Assembly: GCA_009801015.1 (NCBI GenBank)
Contig: VHZZ01000010.1
Span: 294,881-326,139 of the forward strand
DNA from: Silene noctiflora
Taxonomy: Eukaryota; Streptophyta; Magnoliopsida; Caryophyllales; Caryophyllaceae
DNA length: 31,259 nucleotides
Reading direction: 5' to 3'
Shown here: piece after piece, positions 18,262-27,969 of the stretch
Layout: the number at the start of each line of letters is the position of its first letter
Numbering within the stretch: position 1 is the first letter of the stretch
Program-made: the position numbers and the translations under genes
The notes under the pieces: model-generated
Seen by the model: only the letters and a program-made list of their open reading frames with translations
Database searches by the model: none
Told to the model about the DNA's origin: nothing

Positions 18262-19402
18262 TATATTCGTATTTGCTTGGTATATACTTTTCGAGACACT
18301 ATCTTCTCTTTTCTATATTTCTAAAATATAAGGAAGGAAAAGTATCATGAAAGGTATACTCGTATAAGAGCCTTTTTCACAAGAAATTTAATGGTATAAT
18401 TTTTATAATTTTTGGACTATTATATTTTGTATAAATTAAAGTTGAATAGTCATCTCGAAAATAGAAAAACGTCATATATATACAACAATAAAAGGAGTAT
18501 TTAGTTAGTGTTTTATAAATCAGAAACGCAAATTCTCTTTGTGCGACGGTCGGAACTCGTACGTGCGGAGTAAGTGACTAAGTTTTATGACTAAACAATA
18601 ATCATTTTTTCAAAGTGGTGATTATATATTTACCAAAAAGTGACCCCCTTTTTTTTTTAAAAAAAAAAAGAACATTATATAAGAGGATTAATGAATCAGA
18701 AAAGTTAATAACGGAAGAAAATAAATGAGAAAGTTGTTAATTTTTTTTGAAAAATAATTATATGTTTGAAAAAGTACACCATTTAATTCGGATGTTTGTT
18801 AATCTTTGTAAAACAAGGGGAGATGAATGATCATTTATAATTAATGTTTTTGAAATTGACTTTGATACATTTTTGTTTTTGGTATTTTCAAATCGATCTC
18901 ATACGTTTTTATTACGGGTAACTTTTAATACAACTAAAAAATAATATATTCTCATTTTTTCGTATTCGTATAAAAGTGGATTTACAATAAATAAGGATAA
19001 GGATAATTTAGTACAATTATTTTTCAACCCCTAATTTTAGCTACTCTGCTTTTATTTTTTTTTATACTCTAACGACTTTTCTTAAATCTTCTATAAAAAG
19101 CAAACGTATTGAATTCAATGGAACGGGTACAGTACTCGTCTAAAGACATTAGGTTATGGGTTAATGTACTAGGGACATGGGGGGCTTTGGGCTTATTTGG
19201 TTATGATTTATGGCCTTATGGGGATGTTTTTTTGTTATGATTGATGACGATAGTTAAACCGGTAAATGATCGGGACGAAAGAGTATTAGTAATTTGTTAT
19301 ACTCGAGGAAGATAATTCACCTGACCTGTTGGATCTAAATATTTTTATTTATTTATTTTGTGTAAAGAGAGTCACAAGGTGAATATCATATACTAACAGG
19401 AT
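18262..19402. other. Intergenic AT-rich stretch, no gene seen
   Basis: No coding frame, RNA gene or bounded mobile element could be recognised. Homopolymer tracts near 18640-18672 (T then A) form a self-complementary run. Confidence 0.6.
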
Positions 19403-19405
19403 TTA

Positions 19406-19731
19406 GGCTCCGTTTGACATGACATTTCAGGTAGCTTATTTGACCAAAGTAGCTTATTTGACCAAAGTTTCAACTACCTGATTTTTTTGCAAGTGTTTGG
19501 CGAGTAGCTTATTTAGTCAAACAGTTTTTTTATAATCTTCCATTTATTACCCATTTAATCTATAATATTAAATAATTATCAGCTACCTTTCCAGCTAGTT
19601 TGTCAAACAGATTTTTTATAATTAGTTACTTTATCAGCTCATACTTTTCTACCTTATGAGCTACCTTTTTAGGTTTCAGATAGCTTTTTAGTTTTCGGCT
19701 ACCTTTTCAGCTAATTTTAACAAACAAAGCC
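19406..19731. mobile_element. Tourist-like MITE (326 bp, TTA target)
   Basis: The left end GGCTCCGTTTGACATG pairs with the right end, which reads GGCTTTGTTTGTTAAAAT on the opposite strand. TTA lies immediately outside both ends (19403-19405 and 19732-19734), the PIF/Harbinger target. The interior repeats the theme GTAGCTTATTTGACCAAA / CAGCTACCTTTTCAG on both strands. It has no coding capacity. Confidence 0.75.
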
Positions 19732-19734
19732 TTA

Positions 19735-21846
19735 ATCTAGGTTATGAGTATCATACTTCATTACTTCATAACTTAAATAATCAGGTTCACGTTCCGTTGA
19801 TATAACTTAAATATATTACCTAAGCTAGCTGATATATGTCAGTTTAAATAATCAGGTTCACGATCCGTCGATCCGTTGTGATTCCTACTCTCCACCTTCC
19901 TTTTACCTAGTTTCTTTCTAAGGCATAACAATTTTTGTAGTTATATTTCTATTTATGTACATATTGGTGAAAATGATTATTGGTTTCACATGCTATTTAA
20001 GGAAATATGTCTACGCGTTTTCTTTTTAGATTAATCTTAATTAATAAGAAATACTTAAATAAGCAACACGGTAATTGATCTTAAAATGTAACAAACAAAC
20101 TTCCATTCAAATTACGACTTAGATTATTAATTGACCGTTTCATAGGAGAATTAGTCGTAATATATAGATATTACTTGTATGTAACTAAATAAGGAGAAAC
20201 ATGAACCTAATCCGTCTTTGTAGTAAGTTTGGTTGAAAGACTTGAAACAATGTTTTTAAAAGATCGGAGAAATAAGAGCATTCATAGAAACGTAAACAGA
20301 TGATTAAGACACCTTTAAATAGAATTGATAAACAAAATAGCTTGTATGGAGGGAATAACACAAGTAATAAGACATATACCAATCACGGTTAAAAACTAAA
20401 TTAATAAGGATACGATTATTATAAAAATATATACGAAATTAAAATGTCATTATTTATTCACTTTAGACCCGCTTAACAAAAAAAGGTTACTAAAAAACAC
20501 ATAGATTAAGTCTCACATTCCTAATTTATATGAGCTTAAATACCTATAAATTAATTTATTTATCTTATTTATTTATTTTGATACCGTGATTCATGTAAAA
20601 AATCTAACTGAGTTTATATATACAGTTCATATTGTAATTTTATGAGCTCAACATTCATGTGAATGAGGTCAAAAACTTTACCTCTAAAATTAATAAAACT
20701 CACAAAAAAAAAAAAAACAAAAAAAAAAACATTACAATAAAGTTCATAAACATATAATGTATTGTATGTGACTTGGATTTTTTTTTTTTTTGTGGTCTAA
20801 CGAAGCGCGCACTTAATCGCAGGGGAATTCCAACTGGGGGACTATTATTCACAGTATTACCGTTTTAATTTTTAATCACTAGCCTAAAATATCTTCGGGA
20901 TATAACTTTTGGATCTTGTGGTTAAAATCAAACTATTAAGGTTGAAAGATTCAAAATCATTAGTTCCTAATAATGAGCCAACATTTACTAACAAAGATGT
21001 TAATCAGTTATTATTCCATATGACCATTCATTTTGGGTAATTCAAACTTTTAACCGTTCAAACTTCAAAGTATCAATACTTGATTACTTGTGTGGTTGTG
21101 GTAAATTCTTTTGATATACTAGTACATATATATACCATAATTAGCAAATTAGCAACGATTAAACGGTAACGCGGTTGTCTAATTAAGCATCGTTTTCATA
21201 AGTATATTTTAGTTTGAATATTAATTATTTTGGAAAGTAATTGTGAGTCGGAAGAAGTACCCTGTAAATATTATTAAGTCGTTTATACATATTACGGTAG
21301 TTTATGAATTTGTTTTAGGTTGGTTTGTTGTAGAAGGCCTTTTGGGCTGAAAAGGTACTTGGGCTAGTATAAGTGTGGCCCAAATAACAAGATTAATCAA
21401 AAGCCCAATAGTAATCCTTATTTACGACTTTGGGATTATAATTTGAACAAACGTATGAAATGACTTCAAAAGAAAGAATACAATTTTTACTACGGTAAAT
21501 AGCCTTCATCTGACGTAGCACAATCAATTTACTACCTTTGTCGCAGTTACTTATTTACATTTTTCATTCTTTGCAAGAGGATTAATGAGTTCTAAACTTG
21601 TTTTCGAAAGTTAATAAATAATTGAGACGAAGTGAGTTAATCTGGGGCATCTTCCTTGTCCGTACAACTTTGCTGCAATGCAACTACGCAAGCCAATATC
21701 TACATCTTGTTTTCGAAAGTTAGTAAATGATTGAGACGGAAGGAATTATGTCCAACCTAAAGTAGTTAAAAATTTGGAAAGTTGGAATAAAATTATGGGT
21801 TTTTGTCATAAAATAAACCGAACCGCAACCACTTAATTGACATATG
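19735..21846. other. Intergenic AT-rich stretch with two short direct repeats, no gene seen
   Basis: TAAATAATCAGGTTCACG(T/A)T recurs at 19774 and 19845 (period 71). TTGTTTTCGAAAGTTA recurs at about 21598 and 21706 (period 108); the second copy runs into a Stowaway-like GAGACGGAAGGAATTA. A-rich tracts lie at 20703-20730 and a T tract at 20779-20791. The minus-strand frame at 20185-20382 shows no family resemblance. Confidence 0.55.
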
Positions 21847-21865
21847 ACAATGACCATCGCAACAC

Positions 21866-22026
21866 TTAGATCAACTGGCAATGGGTTGTTCTAACTTAAC
21901 CAGAGGTCTCTTGTTCGAGCTCTGGAAACGCAGCAGTGTTAAAACTCATGAGGGAGAGCTTTACCACCCTAGTGGTCCTACCCGGCTCGAATCCGGATTA
22001 AACCGGATGGTTTACACAAAAAAAAA
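21866..22026 (+). mobile_element. tRNA-type SINE, copy 2 (161 bp, perfect 19-bp TSD)
   Basis: ACAATGACCATCGCAACAC is present without mismatch at 21847-21865 and 22027-22045. The element starts TTAGATCAACTGGCAATGGG (A-box region), has a B-box-like TTGTTCGAGC, and ends in an A tail at about 22018-22026. The perfect duplication indicates recent insertion. It lies about 105 bases beyond the DUF4057 stop codon in opposite orientation to that gene, so it may fall in or just after its 3' UTR. Confidence 0.93.
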
Positions 22027-22131
22027 ACAATGACCATCGCAACACCAACAATCCAACATTTTTATAAACATTACAACCCAAATGTCCATCTCTAGTGCCG
22101 TGAATCCGTGATAAAGATAAAACAAAGTTAA

Positions 22132-23909
22132 TTAGACCAAAGAGATGCTACTTTCGCCACCTGGCGGCTTACGAACACCAGTATAGTAATCCCGGGACCC
22201 AGTCTTCCCATCGGAGAAGATATCGTTGCCACTTATTTCACGGAGTTTGGCCGTGCTTAGAGGTTTCTCAGCTGAAGTCAGAGAGGCTTCGCCCTTGAAG
22301 ATGTTGTTCCCTGACAACTGAGCAAGTTTCTGGTCATGGATTTTCTTTGTTGTCTTTGCTATAGGCTCGGTGTTTGTTTGTCGGAATGCTGGTGAAGGTT
22401 GCACGTCTCGAGGCTTTATTTCAGGAGGTGGTGCAAATACGTTGTTGCCACTAAGCTCCTTGTACTTGGCATCGGAAAATTGCTTCTTTAACTTAGCCTC
22501 AGAGATGCCATCGAGATTACCACTAAGTTCACGCTGTTTTGCTGCTTCCGCCAGTGTAGCAGGCTTCTTTGGAGTAGTGCTTTCATCGGTAGCAAATGAG
22601 ATTTGACTCATGCCGGCAACCGTTTGCTGGTACACCAGTCACAACAAGCAACAAATTTAAATCGCAATAAAATCAAGCACCAAACAAAGAACTATCTCGA
22701 CTAATCAGCGATTCCACAAGACAAACCAAAAATGATGATTACTGACCATACACAGCATTCTGATCTTAGAGTTAACTGTGTCTTACAGATTACTGACCAT
22801 ACACTGTAACTCAGTCGCAATATCGTATTGTAGCTGAGATTTAGACAGATGGTGAAGAACACAGACCACCTGTGTACTCGGTACATTACACCCCATGCAC
22901 GCTCAAACAGATTCCTGAATCGCGGTTCATGGGGGTTGAGTGAATCCATCAACACAGGCTAAAACTAAGCTATTAGACAGGACAACATCGAGGGCCACTA
23001 GATAAACTTGAGCAACACCGCGAACTTGAAGAACACAGACCACCTGTGTACTCGGTACATTACACCCCCATGCACGCTCAAACAGATTCCTGAATCGCGG
23101 TTCATGGGGGTTGAGTGAATCCATCAACACAGGCTAAAAGTAATCTATGACTCAGGACAACATCGAGGGCCACTAGATAAACTTGAGCAACACCGCGAAC
23201 TTGAAATCGAGAGAGAGTTGTATACCTGGTACATACGCAAGCCAGACTTGTTACTCGGAGTTGCATTGGCACCTTTGGTTTCGTGTTCATTATCATCCCC
23301 TTCTCCTGCAAAAATACTGCTTCCTGTTTCTCTTCGCTTGTTTTCAGAGCATGGTTTTCTGAAATATGCCAAATTTCATACTCTTAAAATACTAGCATTC
23401 AGATCTACAATCAATTTCTGAAACATGCCAAATCGGTTGTAAGTATCGTCTTTAACTTAAAACGGGTTTAAGCAAGAAATGAAGTTATAATTCCTAAGTT
23501 CAAGTTAGAGATCCAATGAAAGGTTTTCGAAAGCTAGCATTAAATGAACCAGATAGCATAAAACGGAATAAAATGAGATTTTGTGCAGAAAATAAAGATC
23601 AAATCTTTACCTTTTGGATAGTGATTCAAATTCTTCATCAGTGACTTGACCTCCAAATACAACCTTACTAATTCCATCTGAGGGCTGCTCAAATTAATCA
23701 AAATAATAATATTCAATTATTATTATTATTATTATATTTTGAATAATAAGACGGTCTTATACGAGAATTTATAAAAAGAAGGTTACCAGGAAATTGCGAA
23801 CAGGGCGGGGAGAGCTGTTGGAAGAATCGAACGTGGGACCTTCGGGCCAAGTGAGTAGATCTGCGGTCGATGTGTGTGTCTTTCTTACCGGTGTTCCTCG
23901 TTGCTCCAT
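22132..23909 (-). CDS. DUF4057-family protein, 274 aa, four coding exons
   Basis: Coding exons on the minus strand are 23909-23787, 23684-23611, 23358-23226 and 22626-22132. They total 825 nt with the stop, use GT-AG at each junction and stay in frame. The protein begins MEQRGTPVRKTHTSTADLL, followed by SDGISKVVFGGQVTDEE (about 43-59) and a motif TGSSIF (77-82). Then come GLRMYQ-QTVAGMSQISF across the last junction (105-121) and four motifs of the type E/Q-[LI]-S-G-N-x-[IV]-F near 143, 167, 213 and 240; the first lacks the final aromatic. It ends with RKPPGGESSISLV. This order matches, from memory, the conserved plant DUF4057 family (about 280 aa; Arabidopsis At1g35780-like), sometimes labelled HN1-like. 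Its biochemical role is unknown to me. No transmembrane segment or signal peptide is visible; it is hydrophilic and probably largely unstructured. Introns are 102, 252 and 599 nt. Confidence 0.93.
22857..23205. repeat. 174-bp tandem duplication in DUF4057 intron 3
   Basis: GAACACAGACCACCTGTGTA begins at 22857 and again at 23031. The two copies, each 174-175 bases, are nearly identical; the second has one extra C in the CACCCC run and a few changes near its middle. The pair lies wholly inside intron 3 and ends about 20 bases from the exon 3 donor (23225). The open frames across it are intronic artefacts. Confidence 0.93.
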
Positions 23910-24168
23910 TCTTATTTTTTTTTCAAAAATTAAAGTAATAAATGTGAGACTACAAAATTTGAACTGAAAGAGTATATTGAAAATGTGTGAGTGTGTTTCG
24001 CTGTTTTTGTTGTTTTTTCTGTGATTTTAAGTGTTTGATTTCGAGTACAAGTAGCAGATAATGAGAGAAATTTTTAAAAATTGTGGTAAGTGAGAGGAAA
24101 GTGGAAGGGAGATAAGATGAAATGACTAAACTAGCCTTTTGTTTTTGCTTTGGGCAGGTATCATATAT
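23910..24168 (-). promoter_or_regulatory. Probable promoter and leader region of the DUF4057 gene
   Basis: This is the sequence between the DUF4057 start codon and the Mutator-like MITE at 24169. No clear TATA box, leader intron or repeat was identified. The MITE therefore lies about 260 bases upstream of the start codon and may bound the promoter. Confidence 0.35.
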
Positions 24169-24364
24169 CAAAGCGTCTTGCTTGTGACGGACACTATCCG
24201 TCACAAGCTGAAAACGGATAGTGTCCCTCTCACAATAAAGCAAGTGGGAGGACAAGTGGGTGGGAAATGGAGCATCCATGTTTGGTGCCACTTGCATATT
24301 GTGAGAGGGGCACTATCCGTCTTCAGTTTGTGACGGATAGTACCGTCTTCAATGAGAATTTGTG
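24169..24364. mobile_element. Mutator-like MITE, subtype A copy 1 (196 bp, 9-bp TSD)
   Basis: ATCATATAT flanks the element exactly at 24160-24168 and 24365-24373. The left end reads CAAAGCGTCTTGCTTGTGAC, followed by GGACACTATCCGTCACAAG; the right end carries GACGGATAGTACCGTC and CAATGAGAATTTGTG. Sub-terminal ACTATCCGTC blocks are inverted copies of each other. It matches the copy at 27625-27781 and shares end motifs with the subtype B elements. It is non-coding. Confidence 0.9.
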
Positions 24365-24390
24365 ATCATATATAGTCTCATAGTTTGCAG

Positions 24391-24555
24391 CTAGTCTTCT
24401 TTAAAACGGTCATATCCGTCTTAGGGATAAAATGAGTCAAGTTCCACGTATATAGCTAGATAAGAGAATAATGTTGTCGTTCCCTAAGTATTTGACCTGT
24501 TTCTTGTTTAAAACGGGTATTCACGTTTTAAAATACCCGTTTTAAACAAGAATGT
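24391..24555. mobile_element. Small inverted-repeat element with a 19-bp perfect hairpin
   Basis: CTTGTTTAAAACGGGTATT (24503-24521) and its exact reverse complement (24532-24550) are separated by 10 bases. The far left boundary carries a related TTCTTTAAAACGGTCATATC near 24391, suggesting outer inverted repeats. The CCGTCTTA and TTTGACC motifs resemble the neighbouring Mutator-like MITEs. No convincing target duplication was found, so the class is uncertain. Confidence 0.5.
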
Positions 24556-24620
24556 GAGTATAGTCCCTGGTTATGTTTGATAAATGGCGGATCTCTAGAT
24601 TGAACAATATTTAACATATA

Positions 24621-24778
24621 CTCTCTCCTAGTTTCTATGTTGATTCCCTTTTTTTTGGACACCAAAATTAAAGAAATGAATTTGGACCACACAAAACTTT
24701 TCAAAAAAAGGAAAGGGGAATCAACACTAAACTATCACCGAAAAGGAAACGAAAACCAATACAGAGACTATGAGGGAG
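24621..24778. mobile_element. Stowaway-like MITE, family S2 (158 bp)
   Basis: The left end CTCTCTCCTAGTTTCTATGT and the right end, reverse complemented, CTCCCTCATAGTCTCTGTAT, are bounded by TA at 24619-24620 and 24779-24780. The interior has TTGATTCCC and GGGGAATCAA as an inner inverted repeat. It is not related to family S1 beyond the CTCCCTC start. Confidence 0.75.
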
Positions 24779-24844
24779 TAGTGTACAAGAGCTTGTTCAT
24801 AATGGGTTAAACAAGTTGATAGGATAGATGAGATTAAAAGATTA

Positions 24845-25040
24845 ATGTTTAAAGACCTTGCTTTGAGACGGATTATCTGTCTTAGCTTACAAAAGAAAAC
24901 AGATTATCCATCTTAAATTTCAAAGCGGGTCAAATACTAGTACATGATGGTAATAAAAACAATACTTTTGACATTTCCTAAACAACTTACCACGTAATTT
25001 GATATGTATTTGACCCGTTAAACGAGAGTTTGCGCTCTAT
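24845..25040. repeat. Inverted-repeat sequence, probable MITE remnant
   Basis: GGGTCAAATAC (24927-24937) and GTATTTGACCC (25006-25016) form a perfect 11-bp inverted repeat about 70 bases apart. Upstream, GAGACGGATTATCTGTCTTA and CAGATTATCCATCTTAA resemble the sub-terminal blocks of the Mutator-like MITEs. No clear outer ends were found. Confidence 0.45.
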
Positions 25041-25294
25041 TTGAGTTGGTATTGTGGAAGGCTTTTGGGCAAATAACAGTAGCTTGCAAGGGAATGAAAC
25101 TCTCTCCAGATGTCACAATGCCCCCTAACAACAAGGAGTAATAAAGGCAGATTAACAGAGTGGCATTGTGAGATAATTAAGCTACTGCTAATAGTGCAGT
25201 TGTCAGAAATCTCAGAAATAATGGAGTATTAAATAGTATTATTTTATTGCATCAAATGAAATGCTTGTTCTTTCATCCTCCTCCTTTGAAGCAA

Positions 25295-25482
25295 CACTAA
25301 TTCTGATTTGTGACCGACGTATCCGTTACAAATGAGAAGATGGGTACCAAATTGTGAGACAAAAGAACCAAATAGAGGAGAGAGGAAAGCAAGTGGGGGG
25401 TGTCCCCACCTTGTCCCCCTATTCATTTTGTGAGTGGCATTACCCGTCTTCATTTGTGACCCGTCATAAGGGAGACGCTTTC
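25295..25482. mobile_element. Mutator-like MITE, subtype B copy 2 (188 bp, 9-bp TSD)
   Basis: TTGAAGCAA flanks it exactly at 25286-25294 and 25483-25491. The body matches the 17293-17478 element: GATTTGTGACCGACGTATCC, GAGAGGAGAGAGGAAAGCAA, TTTTGTGAGTGGCATTACCC and AAGGGAGACGCTTT in the same order. The plus-strand complement is spanned by an open frame (25525-25244), which I reject as coding. Confidence 0.9.
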
Positions 25483-25608
25483 TTGAAGCAAAGCCTTTAA
25501 TTTCTTCCTTGTGGGGGTGTGACATGGGAAACTAGGGAAAGTGTTGGACTCCAACAATCATTGAAGCCATTATCATCTCATGACATCAACACAATGATTT
25601 ATAACATC

Positions 25609-25796
25609 AATACGTCTCACTTGTGACGGATATATCCGTTATAAGTTTGTGATGTGTTAAGTATTACCTATATGGGTAGATAAGACAAAAAATAAAATAA
25701 AATACATAGGGAATTACAAATGATTTGTCTTTATCCTCCCATGTGGGTTTTATTTGACCCGTGACGAATATCGACCGTCACAAATAAGAATTTGTG
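25609..25796. mobile_element. Mutator-like MITE, diverged member
   Basis: The left end TACGTCTCACTTGTGACGGA and the right end GACCGTCACAAATAAGAATT carry the same terminal motifs as the other four copies, and the length (~188 bp) fits. The interior differs (TATATGGGTAGATAAGAC, CCTCCCATGTGGGTTTTATT). The flanks share ATCAATA loosely, so the target duplication is degraded or the exact ends are off by a few bases. Confidence 0.7.
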
Positions 25797-25918
25797 TTAT
25801 CAATAAATTCATAGAATATACGGTTTAAATGAACGAAAGACTTGTTATAAAACCAAGTTTATTATATGAAGATTGTAGTTGTTTTCAACGAACACTTTTA
25901 TTGTTGTTACTTTGCTGG

Positions 25919-26084
25919 CTGTGGTGGAGTTAGGGGGCTAGCAGGGGCGGTCGCCTCCCCTGACGGTTAAATTTTTTGAAGTTTTTAGTTAAATTTTTCG
26001 ATTTTTTTCGAGTGTGCCTTATATTATTACCCATCCGCCCCCTCTAAAATTTTTCGCCCCCTATAATCAAATCCTCCGTCACTG
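25919..26084. mobile_element. hAT-like MITE, copy 1 (166 bp)
   Basis: The left end CTGTGGTGGAGTTAG and right end CTCCGTCACTG are imperfect inverted repeats of the CAGTGGCGGAG type. Flanks TTTGCTGG and TTTGTTTG match at six of eight positions, fitting an old 8-bp hAT duplication. The interior (CGCCTCCCCTGACGG, TTTTTGAAGTTTTTAGTTAA, CTTATATTATTACCC, GCCCCCTCTAAAATTTTTCG) is shared with the elements at 27803 and 28848. Confidence 0.7.
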
Positions 26085-26772
26085 TTTGTTTGGTGTGAGT
26101 AGGCCTAGCAAATGGGTTAATTTTGGGAAATTTTCGAATTTGCAAGAATTTAGGTCAGATTGTTACTTTGGGTTCAGCTCATTTTTCGAAGCAACTATTA
26201 CCAAGTTATTAAGAGATAATGATCAATGTGCAATAATAAACATTTGAGTCAGGCTGATTTGGACTACGAGGCAAACTCGGATCTTTAATTCAGGTGTCTA
26301 GTCGAACATTGTTGTTCGAGAAGATTTTGCCAGCTTTACGCATAAGTAAACCCGACCACGACCCCGACCCCGACCCTGACCAGGCCAGTACGATGTCGGG
26401 TCGAACCTAGCCCACCTAACCTTGAACCGACATGTGAGGGAGGTAAATCGAATTGGCTCATGTTTGGCCCTGAACCGGACCGTGAATGAGTCGGGACAAG
26501 CCGGGACAAACAAACATCCATTTTTCTTTGGCGGGTCTCAAACTAACCGGCTTGAAAACGGGTTAAATATGAAAACGCATCTTTTGTTTTCTTGCTCTTG
26601 TTAGTTTCCTTCAAATGCACAATCTTTAATTCTACTTTTGGTACCCCAAATAGTAAAACGTCCCCTAGCATCTATATCTAAATATAATATGTATGATATA
26701 TCAATCAATAATCTATCATTTTCTTGTTTTGGTTTCTCATCTTTTGTTATTATTAATTTATTATTATCATCA
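26085..26772. other. Intergenic stretch with a CGACCC/GGGTC-rich patch, no gene seen
   Basis: Positions about 26345-26540 are rich in CGACCC, GTCGGGTC, GAACCGGAC and GGGACAAGCCGGGACAAA, recalling the GGGTC-type repeats at 1-295 and 7180-7635, here with the C-rich strand uppermost first. Open frames on both strands here are products of the repeat. The remainder is plain AT-rich sequence. Confidence 0.5.
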
Positions 26773-27337
26773 TCTATATACTAAAAGATTAACAAGTTTA
26801 GGATAATCCCGCTCATTTTTCCAGCTCAATTGCTCCCTTGCGAAAAATATTCTTTTCTATTTTCAGCAATAATATATTGTCGCCAATTAATAAATATTCT
26901 CTTATAATTTCAGCAATAATATTTAGTACATTAATTTGGTTCCATTAATTGGCAAAATCTTGCTAAAAAATTCTGTTATTCTTACAAAATCTTTCTGACT
27001 AATCTGATTCCATTAATTAATTTTTTTTATTATTTTAAAAATCAAGAAATATAGAGATGTAATTTGTTAAATTTTTTAAATCAATTTCTATTTTTTTTTT
27101 TCCAAATCAACTTCACATAAATTATGAGGCATCTAAAATTTTATGTAACTCGCCAAATTTCATAAAAAAAACAAAAAATAAATTCTCAATTCTACTATTA
27201 GCTGATTCAAAATTCGTCTTAATACAAAATTTTATAATTAGTAGATTTATTAAATGTAAAAATGTTTAATTTTAATTACAACTTTTTCTAACACATCCCC
27301 TTACAAATACCGTACTGTAGTACGAGATCGATACTAG
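26773..27337 (+). mobile_element. Non-autonomous Helitron, both ends present (565 bp)
   Basis: The 5' end reads TCTATATACTAAAAGATT after an A, a standard plant Helitron start. The 3' end has a short hairpin (CGTAC, TGTA, GTACG at 27311-27324), then AGATCGATA and CTAG, followed by T. Insertion between A (26772) and T (27338) without target duplication fits the Helitron mechanism. The body is AT-rich with repeated CCATTAATT and TTCAGCAATAATAT motifs and encodes no Rep/helicase, so it would rely on an autonomous partner. Confidence 0.75.
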
Positions 27338-27624
27338 TATTAATATTAAATTAACAATTGAGACATCCTTTCTAAACACCATTTAAGGAATTAAATATCT
27401 TAATCTTACCCTTTTAAATAAGGACTTTGGGTAATAAATAAGGACTTTGATACCCAAATTAGACGTTCTACCAACTTTTGTATGTGCGTGATCAGGTATC
27501 AATTAGGTTGGTTGTTCTTAATTTAAACCAATGAGACTAAAAAGCAATTTCATGGTAATTGTGTAATTTCCTTTGACGGCAGAGGAGATTATTGTCATAA
27601 TAATGCTTATTATAATTTCTTTAA

Positions 27625-27781
27625 CAAAACGTATTGCTTATGATGGACACTATCCGTCATAGGTTAAAGACGGATAGTGCCCTTCTCACAATAGGGCAAG
27701 TGGGAGAGAAATTGAGCACCTCATAGATAGCGTCACTTGCATATTGTGACGGATAGTGTCCGTCTTCAATGAGAATTTACG
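27625..27781. mobile_element. Mutator-like MITE, subtype A copy 2 (157 bp)
   Basis: TTTCTTTAA (27616-27624) and TTTCTTGAA (27782-27790) are a 9-bp duplication with one mismatch. Starting CAAAACGTATTGCTTATGAT, with GGACACTATCCGTC and GACGGATAGTG following, it parallels the 24169-24364 element. It carries CTCACAAT(A)GGGCAAGTGGGA and CACTTGCATATTGTGA in the same order but is shorter by about 40 bases near its right end. Confidence 0.88.
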
Positions 27782-27802
27782 TTTCTTGAAATGTCTTGCA
27801 GT

Positions 27803-27969
27803 CAGGGGCGTAGCTAGAATTTTAAGTCAGCGGGGCCGAAATTTTTTAGCAAAGGCGAAAGGGTAATATTATAAGGGCGAAAACATTCAAAAATTTTAAC
27901 TAAAAATTTCGAAATTTTTCAACGTCAGCGAGGACGAACGTCCCTGCTAACCCCCTCGCTCCACCACTG
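27803..27969. mobile_element. hAT-like MITE, copy 2 (167 bp)
   Basis: It begins CAGGGGCGTAGCTAG and ends GCTCCACCACTG, imperfect inverted repeats. The motif TTGCAGTC lies at the left junction and again a few bases outside the right end, so the 8-bp duplication is blurred. Its interior (AAATTTTTTAGC, GCGAAAGGGTAATATTATAA, ACGTCCCTGCTAACCCCC) parallels the copies at 25919 and 28848, largely in reverse orientation. Confidence 0.7.

Noticed and set aside
22370..22606. Plus-strand frame opposite DUF4057 exon 4
   Set aside because: It is the antisense shadow of a well-supported exon.
22701..23372. Several overlapping minus-strand frames containing DSLNPHEPRFRNLFERAWG
   Set aside because: They arise from the duplicated 174-bp unit within DUF4057 intron 3; only the exon 3 part (23358-23226) is coding.
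25244..25525. 93-codon minus-strand frame
   Set aside because: It lies almost wholly in a Mutator-like MITE with an exact 9-bp target duplication.
26014..26247. 77-codon plus-strand frame
   Set aside because: It begins inside a hAT-like MITE and has no family resemblance.
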